From assembly GCA_010405405.1 (NCBI GenBank), contig MU004235.1, positions 1,316,538-1,380,537 of the forward strand: a stretch of 64,000 bases of DNA, given 5' to 3'. This DNA comes from Microthyrium microscopicum. Its lineage: Eukaryota; Ascomycota; Dothideomycetes; Microthyriales; Microthyriaceae. Positions 55,308 to 64,000 of this stretch are shown piece by piece (position 1 is the stretch's first letter; the number at the start of each line of letters is the position of its first letter). Below the pieces are notes generated by a model. The model searched no databases, was not told the DNA's origin, and was given only the letters and a program-made list of their open reading frames with translations. Both the position numbers and the translations under genes were made by a program.

Positions 55308-57943
55308 TCACCTAGCAAACACTTTGACGACGCCATCCCCACCCGCCGAAACAACGAATCGCCCGTCCTGGCTCCAGACAACGCTGCATACACCTTCGCC
55401 ACGCATAACTCGATGGCTAGTGATCTCCTGTGTGCATATGCGCTTTTCAAGTGACCAAAATCGAATGCTAGCGTCGTGACCTGCGGATACTGCTTCTCGG
55501 CCATCTTTGCTCAGGGAGAGAGAAGAGATTGCAGAAGTGTGAGCGAGCATGTTGTAAGTACATTGTCCTGGTAATATATTAGTGACACTATATTGAAAAA
55601 CGATTGAATATCATACCGCTGTTGGCGTCGAAGAACCGGATAAACTGATCTTCGTGGCCGCTAATTATCACGCCTTCTACACCTCCGTGAGACATTGAGC
55701 CTGTTGGGCCACCAACGTTATCATCTTCTCCGAGACCTCGGCCAATATCAGACATTGACCCTTCTAGGCCCAAAGAAGTAGCAACGACAGCATTCACTCC
55801 AGTTGCTGGAGTTCCGTCATAGGTTTCATTGCTGGCCATCCCAATAATCTCTTCTCCTGTTCGGGTATCATAGATTAAGATCGAAGAGTCGTTATAAGCA
55901 ACCACAAAGTTCTCTCCTGTGGAAGACAGAGGGCTGATGGAAGTTGGAGAAGCCGACCCAGGCCGTTCAATAGAGTGGATGAGTGAGTAGTGGAAGGGAG
56001 TTGTGGTAGCAATGCTCGGTTGTGGGGAAGACGGGTAGTTTGAGCCAGATGTCACAGAATGTCTTCTGCTTCCTCCAACTCCGCGTCTTGATCCTGCTTG
56101 AGGTGATGCAAGTTGCGGGGGTGCACTGACAGCCCATATTTTGACCGTTCCATCGGCTGAGCCAGAAGCTATGAGAATCCGGTCAGATCCAAAATCAGAG
56201 CCGTCAGAGCCAAAAATTGCTTGGCAACTGCCTGGTAGTACACATATAGACCAAACGGCATCCGTGTGCCCGTGTAACGTCGCTTTTGGGTCCACACGGC
56301 CTCGTTCCCAAACTCGAATAGTAGAATCTTGACCGCCAGAGAATATCCAGCCGTCGCCAGAAGCACGGCCGCCCGTTGCAAAGTTTGCAGTAGCTGGTGC
56401 TGCAGCTAGAGAGGTCACGACTCCATCATGTCCTCTGTGAGTAAAAAAGCTTTGAATGTCTAGATCAGTAGCTGATCCGTGTGGTCCAAAATTGCTATAA
56501 CTGGCAGGGATTATCCATCGCTTGATCATCCCATCATCACCAGAGCTGCAGATTTCTGGTTCTGAGGGGCTTCCCCCTCCAGTGAAGATCACAGATCGTA
56601 CTACGTCAAGGTGACCCCGTAGCGCAAACCGAACTTTGAACTCAGTGGGTTCGGATTTCGCAAGTTGGCTAGTAATCTCTTTGGCATCCGGTTCTTGACT
56701 TCGCCTTCGAGCCATACCACCAGAGCCCGAGCTTCGTCTACGGTGCGGTGCGGCATTGGTTCGTGGTGGTGACCGTACCGGAATGCTATTAGCACTAGGA
56801 AACTGGTCTTTGTCTGGCCGAGTCGTTTGTTGCGGATCGGATGGTTCGTCGTTAACTACCGGTACATCTCCGAAAACGAATGCTTCTCGGCTGTCTTCTT
56901 TGGACATTTGCGGATGCCCTGAATACCCTTGGTAAGGATTCATTAGCTTTTCTTGCGCCTCTTCAAGACGTTGAAAGTTGTTTGCGTTGTTCTGGTAACC
57001 ATGATCTTGGTTATTAGAATACGCTGCGGAGGATAACAGTGTAGAGTTGGAAAATGGCATCTGGTAAGGCTCACGGCTCATCAATTCAGATTGAGGATGA
57101 TGCTGGACAGGCATACTCCGGTTTTGATCTTGGTCATTATTAAATTGTTGGTGATGATTCTGCTGCTGGACATGCAGAGGATTTGTCTGGTGCTGAGCTT
57201 TTTGGCGCTGCATAAAAAGCTCCTCCATTGTCATTTGAGGAGGACCGTCCTGATTGAGGTATGAAGAAGAATTGCCCATTTGCTGCGGTGGCTGAAGAGG
57301 CGGTGGAGGATGAGAGGGAGGTAATAAAAGGTAGGTAATCTCTTCAACGCATTTGTTGAGGAATTTTCTTGATTTTTCAATCTCGACATTGGACTCTGCA
57401 TCTCTTGCGTTGGGGTCCGAATCGAGGATGGATGTAAACAAAGACTTGCCTGTGTCATAAGGTTAGAGGTGTATATAACTCGATAATAGGTTTGGTACCG
57501 TTCTTAAGCTCCGCTTTCAAGGCAGCTTTGGCCTTTAGATCAATGTCATCCTTGTCATCAGCTGAAGGTTTCTCTCCAGCGTTTGCAGCTTTTGATTTGG
57601 CTCGTTCGTCCACAAGAACTTTTTCAAGCATTTTAACATGCCTTTCCAGTATTTGTGTAGTTCGCTTCAGATGGTTGTTTTCGCCCTGCATTTTCGTGAT
57701 TTTTTGCTTCATTTCGGCGCGTTCAATATCCCAAGCATTTCTCGCTCGCTCATGATTATGCCATTCGATTTGAAGAAAGCGCATGACACCTAAGAAAGGG
57801 GTAATATGTTAGCATTGGTTTCGGCATCAAAAAGAGGGCGCATTGGATCTCGTACCTTGCAAGGTGTACTCGGTTCCGGCAGGGCCATGGTCGCCGGCCG
57901 CAGGACCTCCATTATTCATGGCGACCGGCGATTGCCAGGACAT
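55308..57943 (-). CDS. ham-3: Striatin homologue, STRIPAK scaffold (PRO11/HAM-3 type)
   Basis: Four exons (57943-57856, 57789-57499, 57449-55617, 55567-55308), introns 66, 49 and 49 nt, give 823 aa. The N-terminus [14 protein letters not shown]...[22 protein letters not shown] is the caveolin-binding/striatin domain, followed by a coiled coil (to about 95) that holds PP2A and partners. Gln/Pro-rich disorder and an RRRSSGSGG patch lead to WD40 repeats from about 280: [98 protein letters not shown] and [21 protein letters not shown] controls hyphal fusion, fruiting-body development and signalling. The last intron lies inside the final repeats and restores the propeller. Confidence 0.95.
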
Positions 57944-58878
57944 CAATCTCCCAGCTTAGGGATTATTAAAGAAGAGGATCCGCAAGGATATCGTCGACAT
58001 GCGCAAGGGAAAAGTACGGGAGGCAGCGAATTGGGCGGCAATGCGGCGCTTGGAGGAACCGCGGTGGTCAAGCAAAGGGGTAGAGGGGAGTGCAGCTCCA
58101 GAAGAAAAGGGCAAACGGGGAGCTGGAAGAAGAGAATGGAGGGAGTAAGTGAAAAAGGGGTGGAGAAGAGTTGGTGATAGCTGGAAGAGGGGGTATGAAG
58201 ATGACAGGAAGTTGGTTGGAAGTCGCGATGCTCTCCAACGTTGGCGAGTTACTGAATGGGAAGGAGCGACACAAGACACGAACGGCATGTCTTGGCAAAC
58301 CATTTGGTGCCTTGTGGCCTTGGTGCCCTAATATCTCCAACCTCCCAACATTGAACTCAACTTCATCTCATCTCCTACTTATGATAAGTTGATAACTCAA
58401 GATCTAAAGACTTTATGCACTAGCCTATGGCTCTGGTGCGCTCATACATACTCTACTTTGGCATTAGCATTGTGATCCAAATCACCGCTATCGCGCTCAC
58501 ATGAAACATTTTCGGCGTGGTCACTTTTGGCCGCAATCAGGACACAGAATCAAGGGGTCAGTAATATATTTGGTGTCTTGAATGACATACATACTTTCTA
58601 TCTGGCCAGATCTTCAACGAACATAGTATGTACAAATTCAGCGAATCTGCTTGATCAGTTGATAGCCATCAGCAAAAATAGTGTGATCACAAGAAAACGA
58701 AGAGACAAGTTTTGGGCAAAAATATTGATTGAAAACATGCAGGGGCATCTTTCTTTGGTGCAAAGTACAAAGGAAAACGCTAATAATGAATGGACGTGAT
58801 CACTCTACTAATGAATGGACGTGATCATTCTACTAGGGGAGCATCACAATGAAATCAGGACCAAGAAGATTTGACACT
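57944..58878. other. 5' flank of striatin and 3' flank of the Pro-rich gene, no gene seen
   Basis: No supported gene. Contains a 25-bp tandem duplication (58784-58833). Confidence 0.5.
58784..58833. repeat. 25-bp direct duplication, two units
   Basis: TAATGAATGGACGTGATCAC plus TCTAC, repeated at once with a single C/T difference. It lies about 45 bp downstream of the Pro/Gly-rich gene's stop codon. Confidence 0.85.
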
Positions 58879-59844
58879 CTATGCCAGGTAGAAGCCAGGC
58901 ATGCGTGTCATCTCATGACACCAACAGGGGCATCGGCGACCATCTTCCTTGTAGCCAGAGCAGCCCTCTGGGCATTGAAATGTCCGGCAGTGGTTACGCT
59001 GCATTGCTATGACGGTAGGATTTGACATAGCTGCAATGCGTGAGGCCTGAACCTCGTTCCAGTGCTGCTCGGATACACCACTGCCAGCGCGGTAGCCTTC
59101 GCGACGACCAGTCTGAACGAATGGCGCAGGTCCAGGATAACCACCAGCAGCAGCGGCACTATGTTGGGTTGGATAGCCAGGGTAGCCAGGAGCGGCTCCA
59201 GCTGGTGGACCATATTGGCCAGCATTGGGAGGATAGCCTGGATAGCCTGGGGCAGCGCCAGCAGGAGGACCATACTGGCCAGCGTTTGGAGGATAGCCGG
59301 GCATCGCACCGCCATAGTTGGCAGGAGGATAACCAGGCATGGCACCGCCGTAAGCACCGCCCTGGTTGGTTGGCGGAAGTAATGGGGCTTCAGCCGTGTT
59401 CATGCCATATAATCCAGCGACTCCCGTTGCTGCATTGCCCTCACGTCGAGATGGTTGGCGTTGAGGAGCGGCGGGAGGTGGAACATAGGTTGGCACCCGG
59501 GTTGGTTGGCGAGGTGCCTGCTGTTGAGGTGCCTGCTGTTGAGGTGCCTGCTGTGGGTAAGCAGAGGGTGGTGGAACGTATGTTGGCACCCGAGTTGGTT
59601 GGCGAGGTGCCTGCTGAGGGGCGGCAACGGGTGCCGGAACGTATGTTGGCTGGCGAGGTTGTGGACGTTGTCCACTGCCAGCCATGGTAGCCGTAGCTCG
59701 TCCCCAATTTGGGGGAGGAGGCTGGCTATAGCCTGGAGGACCTTGTGGAGGACCACCACCTAGAGCTTGTCCAGCACCAGCGAAGTTGTTGCGAGGAGGA
59801 GGAGGAGTTTCGTCGCCTTGACCGTGAACATTAGCGGGAGCCAT
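58879..59844 (-). CDS. Pro/Gly/Gln-rich low-complexity protein with cysteine-rich C-terminus
   Basis: Single exon, 321 aa, from the ATG at 59844 (MAPANVHGQGDE); an in-frame ATG 60 codons upstream is probably 5' UTR. Three parts are seen. Residues about 50-145 contain repeated QAPRQPTRVPTYVPPP units and a QAPQQ run. Residues about 175-245 hold two tandem copies of a GQYGPPAGAAPGYPGYP unit next to GGAMPGYPP. The C-terminal 70 residues are ordered: WNEVQASRIAAMSNPTVIAM then HCRTFQCPEGCSGYKEDGRR and CPCWCHEM, with six Cys and two His, a possible metal site. No signal peptide. YPP/GYP repeats are typical of phase-separating or cortical proteins, but that is analogy. I do not recognise the family. 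Confidence 0.7.
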   Translation of the reverse strand: MAPANVHGQGDETPPPPRNNFAGAGQALGGGPPQGPPGYSQPPPPNWGRATATMAGSGQRPQPRQPTYVPAPVAAPQQAPRQPTRVPTYVPPPSAYPQQAPQQQAPQQQAPRQPTRVPTYVPPPAAPQRQPSRREGNAATGVAGLYGMNTAEAPLLPPTNQGGAYGGAMPGYPPANYGGAMPGYPPNAGQYGPPAGAAPGYPGYPPNAGQYGPPAGAAPGYPGYPTQHSAAAAGGYPGPAPFVQTGRREGYRAGSGVSEQHWNEVQASRIAAMSNPTVIAMQRNHCRTFQCPEGCSGYKEDGRRCPCWCHEMTRMPGFYLA

Positions 59845-61238
59845 TGTAGATAGAGAGAAACGTGGTGTTGGGGTTGATTGTGGTTGTGCTTGCGCGCTTA
59901 AATTTGTTTGTAAGGCGGGTGGTTGCGAGCACAGTTGGAAATGGTATGAGGAAAGAAGAAGCCTAAGACGGCAACTGGAAGCGTATAAATTGATTTCATT
60001 ATTCGAAGCGGCTCGAGTGGACAAAGGAAAAGTGACGGAAAGATGCTTTTGTTACTCTCCATCATCGTAATTATTGTATAAATACTTAGGTAGACGTATA
60101 GATCTTTCACCTTTGTAAGTGAACATGTCAACAAAGCTATTGTCCAAAGACTTGAAAGCCATTGCTTAGAGGAAACTCTTCCTTATAAAGGGGTTTCGAC
60201 AAGAAGATAGTCTATTCGAAGACATTGTTTACGTCAAAGACATGGCCTACACAAAGAAATATCTGTATCAAAGAAACATTCTGATGGATACCGGCGAAGG
60301 TGACAATCTTTGTTCCGCGCAACGTGCAAATGGTCGGTAAATAATATCTAGCATATGGTGGTAAGAGGTCAGGAGACATGCTCCCTAGATACTGCCTCTG
60401 GATCATAAAACAACAAGATTTTCAGGATTGCCACGCTGTTGACGTGATGAAAAAGTGGCTTTAACAGACTTTTGAAGCTTAGATATTGCGTTGACATGGT
60501 AAAAGTGCTTTCTATATGATTGAACATGCTCTTTGCTGAATGACAGTATCTAGGGATAATTACTTGTCTCCCCTATCATATGTCATAGTAGTCCTGATTG
60601 TTGAAACAGTTGCGAGTACCACTATGTCAATTTTGTTGTAGACCAGATTAAGAATGGCCAATTTGATCATTTCTCTCACCATTCATTCAACGAAATGTAA
60701 TATTTTCCAAACCTTACAAAGTTAATCAGTACCTAGATTACCCTCCGGGTCGATGCTTGTCACGATTACGTCCCATGGGCGTCAGAATGGCGTAGGAGTT
60801 TTACCACATCCACAGGGAATATACATGGCGGGAATCTGACGGCCACAGTCAAAGACCGCAATAGGCTGGTAGCACATCTTGGTTATTTGGAACTTTGATC
60901 CTGGTAAGAACGTTAGAACGTTACTAAGTGCATTTAGTTACTACTTGGTGGTAAGTTTGAGAAGAAGATAGGGGGTCTAGTGTCTACCAGTGCACCGATA
61001 TGTAGGATGTGAAGATGCTGTATTGCGTACTGACTACTGAAATTGTTTATGATTCAGGATGAAAAGATTGTCGATGCAGTGTTTTTGTAGGGCTAGATAC
61101 AGCATACTGACGCATGTTGGTTGTAGTATATGCGACGTCAAAGCTGGTCGTAACGATTGTGTGTATTCATCATTCAGTTGACTGCCAATTGCAATGGGTA
61201 GGCCAGCAGTTACTGAAAGATCACGTAGCCTGTAGCGC
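59845..61238. other. Promoter and gene-poor stretch, no gene seen
   Basis: Probable 5' UTR and promoter of the Pro/Gly-rich gene, then about 1 kb without supported features up to the next MITE. Confidence 0.45.
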
Positions 61239-61450
61239 CAACGGCATGGCAAAATAAATGGCGTACTCCCATCAACTCTGATGGAGCCCAGAGGCTACAG
61301 TCTGTTATCGAGTGCTTTATTTGCCATCAAGGGCGTTCGGCTGGGAGTATTTATCAGATACGATGGGAATCAAAGCACCTTTTAGTTAGCAGCGCTGGTG
61401 GTAACCATCAGTGTTGATGGGAGTACGCCATTTATTTTGCCATGCCGTTG
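61239..61450. mobile_element. MITE-A copy 6 (212 bp), the best preserved
   Basis: Left terminal repeat CAACGGCATGGCAAAATAAA and following TGGCGTACTCCCATCAACTC are mirrored almost perfectly at the right end. Flanked by AGCGC on both sides (61234-61238, 61451-61455), a 5-bp target-site duplication. Core TTATCGAGTGCTTTATTT. The near-identity of the arms marks it as the youngest copy here. Confidence 0.92.
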
Positions 61451-64000
61451 AGCGCCTCCAGATTTGAAGCTATAAAACTCCCCGGTGCCAAATCACTCCT
61501 CTTGACCGCATTCGATGAAAATAATTGTTTTCAGGAGTGTTAATTCGGATTCCAATTTTATGCGATCGAATTTCAGAGTGGCTAGGTATATTCCCATAAT
61601 ACATACAGTAATGTGAAGAATATGACCTGCTGGCAACCTAAGTTACCTAATAAACTTCAAAGGCTTCTGAGAAAAACCTCTCCAGTCGAAACTGTGCGCT
61701 CCTAGATCTTCTATGAATCATGATCAAATCAAGTCTGAGTCCTGACCCTTGTTATGAGGAGCTCTCCAAGCTTAAACCAACCTACTCTCGTTTTATAGAC
61801 TTACCTTCATCACTGAAACAAAGAAAATAGAAGACGTACCTGCGTCAATTTGGCGTCCAAGGCTGTGAGTTAATGGTATCTTATAGTTTTTGGATATTTT
61901 TCATAGAAAGCTGTACGAAGACGAGCACAAAGCTGTTTGGAGATTTCGAATATGATATTTTTCCTTTGATGCAATGGCACTACTTTGATGCTGGAATGTA
62001 ATTGCCTCAAATTATACCTTTTGTTCTTGAACCTATTTCGAGGACGACCTTCCAGCTATAGTCGACATGACTGGAAGGTTCGCAGGGCTTTTGTAAAACG
62101 AGTACGTTGCTGATATTTGGAATTCATCCCCAATTCATACACGCGGGTATTGTAAGCAAGACTCCACTACAGCACGACTACCTCTTGATTAGCTCTATCA
62201 GACCCGTTTACTAACACAAATCAATAGACCTATACCCAGATCTTAAGGTGTACTTGTTTCCCAGCAGTCATTTTCTCGATTTCTAAAAGAGCGAGAGAGT
62301 GATGACGGTCTGACCGGCTGTGTCCCACTGCTAATACAAACCAAAAAAATCTCAAGTTCAGTACTTGCTCAATTCTTCTCAGCCCAGTTGTGAAGCTTTC
62401 AAAGGCATGGTTCTAGGTCAGGCTACCTCTAATGTCTTCACATAATGATTCCAAAGTAGTATTCAACGGACTAACGCTTGCTTATGTGCCCCTATCAATT
62501 CCTATACTTCTAATCAGCACTTCTAAACATAAGACGCCATATTTCTTGTTGCAACCAATGAATGGTCAAGTAATCAACACCATCTTTGGGAGCCACGTAG
62601 CTTGATATGGAGCACGTCAATTATCCTGTCCAGTATTTGACACTGGGCATCCAATAGAAGTAGATCTCCAATTTCATAGAACTTTTTGCTCAAGCAAAGC
62701 TCACAGGCTCACAGGCTCAGGGTCCACTTGCATTTCGTACTTTCATGTGAGCTGTTTCCTGGAAGATTCGTCGTTGAAAGCCTACAAATCCAGCAACCAA
62801 GTCCCCGGATCTCCCGTGCCAACCATTCAAAAAGCAAAGAAATTTCCGAGACATGGCTGGAGCCAGCCCATTGGCCAGTCTCCACCAACGGAATCCTGCG
62901 GAGATCCACCAATTTCTCTTTGGCCGGTTACTTGGCCGTTAATCCAGCAGTTACGGATCATGACTGGTCAAGAAACGGTTCATTTGTCTGCAGGAGACAG
63001 AAGTGACTGAAGAAAAGCGGTTGCCTTCAGAGGCCTCCGGTCAGCATGCATGATTGGTTGTAGGCTTGATTGGTTGTTTAGCTGTCAGCCTTGGAATTAC
63101 TTCACATGCAGTATTGCAGCAGCTAGGCAGGCCCGATAGTGGAGGATATTTGGAACCTGCAGATGTCGTTGCTTCCAGTACATCGTACAGACCCTGGAAT
63201 TGTCAAAGAAATGGAAGGCAAATGTGGGTTAAGATGGCTGCACTGCAGGTCAGGGGAGCAATGTCTCAAAACAAACTGACCAACCGGAAGTTACAGACGA
63301 CTTTCTTCAGCACAGCATCATCAAAACGAGATGCTGTCCCAAGCACATGGATGATTGCCCTTCAGGTCATGAGATGCTTCGAAAAGGATTACCTACCAGA
63401 GAACTTTGCGCGTGCAAAGATTAGTAACTGGAGTCTGACATGCCATAACGCTCTAGGTCGCAATTTAGAGTCAAAGTATGAAGGCACTGAGAAAACCGAA
63501 TTGCACAACGTCAGTTTGCCTACTTTTCCCTAAAAAAGGTAGTGATATCTCGATGCTGTGCCTCCCAGCAGACTAGGATGTCATAAGGCAACGTGATGAC
63601 CTTGCCTTCTTGGTGAAAACTTGCAGGACCGCTACTCATATTGCTGCAAAGTGACTGAAGACTTTTAAGGCAGAACAAAGCAAGCCTTTCTCGCAGCAAA
63701 GTCGATTGACAGGTCTTGAATGAAAGGGCATGAACTCCAGAGTCCATAGGGCCTTCTTTTCTCTTTCCAGTTGTAACATGAAGATTTGATTGTAGAAATT
63801 GTGGTCCAAGTTCAAGTGTCGTTCAAAGAACACACCAGAAGTACGCCACCAACCAACTTTCAACGTCACCTTCACCCGGCATCCACAGGCTCGGGCCCAT
63901 GGCGCTCTGCCATCGGCCCGCTTCTCTGGCTCGAGATGAGCGAAATCGTTGGTTTTTATTTCTCGGATTTGGTCTGTGGAAGCTTTTAGTGCGTTGGATG
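61451..64000. other. Gene-poor right end, no supported gene
   Basis: 2.5 kb without a convincing gene. An open frame at 63054-63533 (159 codons, plus) has ordinary composition but no recognisable motif and no supporting exon. The stretch 62689-62722 contains a short CACAGGCT tandem. Confidence 0.4.
62588..62634. repeat. Degenerate MITE-A right-end relic
   Basis: gagCCacGtaGcttGATatGGAGCaCGtCAattATccTGtCC aligns at most positions with the right end of MITE-A (GAGCC..GATGGGAGCGCGCCATTTATTTTGCC). No left half was found. Confidence 0.4.

Noticed and set aside
59040-59690. 216-codon frame opposite the Pro/Gly-rich gene
   Set aside because: It is antisense of a repeat-rich coding region, with openness explained by composition.
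63054-63533. 159-codon plus-strand frame at the right end
   Set aside because: Hydrophobic start could mimic a signal peptide, but the rest has no motif, and the surrounding DNA is gene-poor.

Overview
The window is nuclear DNA of a filamentous ascomycete (Pezizomycotina). The evidence is short introns (mostly 43-66 nt) with GTAAGT/GTATGT donors and CTAAC-type branch sites, fungal-specific protein families (Chs5, Sec72, striatin, tricalbin, a DUF7514-type protein, T5orf172-type protein) and one transposon with the C-to-T decay typical of repeat-induced point mutation (RIP). I cannot fix the class or species from the sequence alone. No tRNA, rRNA, CRISPR array or bacterial-type operon was found.

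Left third (1-22 kb), accessory in character: a fatty-acyl-CoA-reductase-like gene cut by the left edge, a sulfotransferase-like gene, a cellulose-synthase-like family 2 glycosyltransferase, a decayed berberine-bridge-type FAD oxidase next to a MITE fragment, a small conserved protein, a conserved fungal protein of unknown function, a beta-trefoil plus coiled-coil protein, an orphan 475-aa protein, a large decayed 2-oxoglutarate/Fe(II) oxygenase, and a DUF7514-type protein with an Arg/Asp-rich tail. The first three genes and the FAD-oxidase relic could be the edge of a lipid or glycan-modifying biosynthetic cluster. That is inference.

Middle (22-45 kb), mostly core cell biology: a calpain-type protease with a long charged tail, a tricalbin-like ER-plasma-membrane tether, a 3.4-kb RIP-degraded Fot1/pogo-type transposon, then IMP dehydrogenase, TYW3 (wybutosine synthesis), a type II DnaJ, and Sec72. 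IMP dehydrogenase is bracketed by the transposon 125 bp upstream of its ATG and a MITE 124 bp downstream of its stop.

Right third (45-64 kb): a T5orf172-domain protein, a HET-like fragment, a secreted protein of unknown function, a D-2-hydroxyacid dehydrogenase, a second HET-like fragment, Chs5 (exomer, chitin synthase traffic), striatin (STRIPAK scaffold), a Pro/Gly/Gln-rich protein with a cysteine-rich tail, and a gene-poor terminal 4 kb.

Repeats tie the window together. A roughly 180-220-bp MITE family (called MITE-A here) has five full copies, one half copy and one faint relic. A TA-flanked 475-bp MITE, a palindromic insert in a calpain intron, and a 19-bp minisatellite whose unit resembles the MITE-A core are also present. 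All splice structures were inferred by eye from reading frames, splice signals and family continuity.
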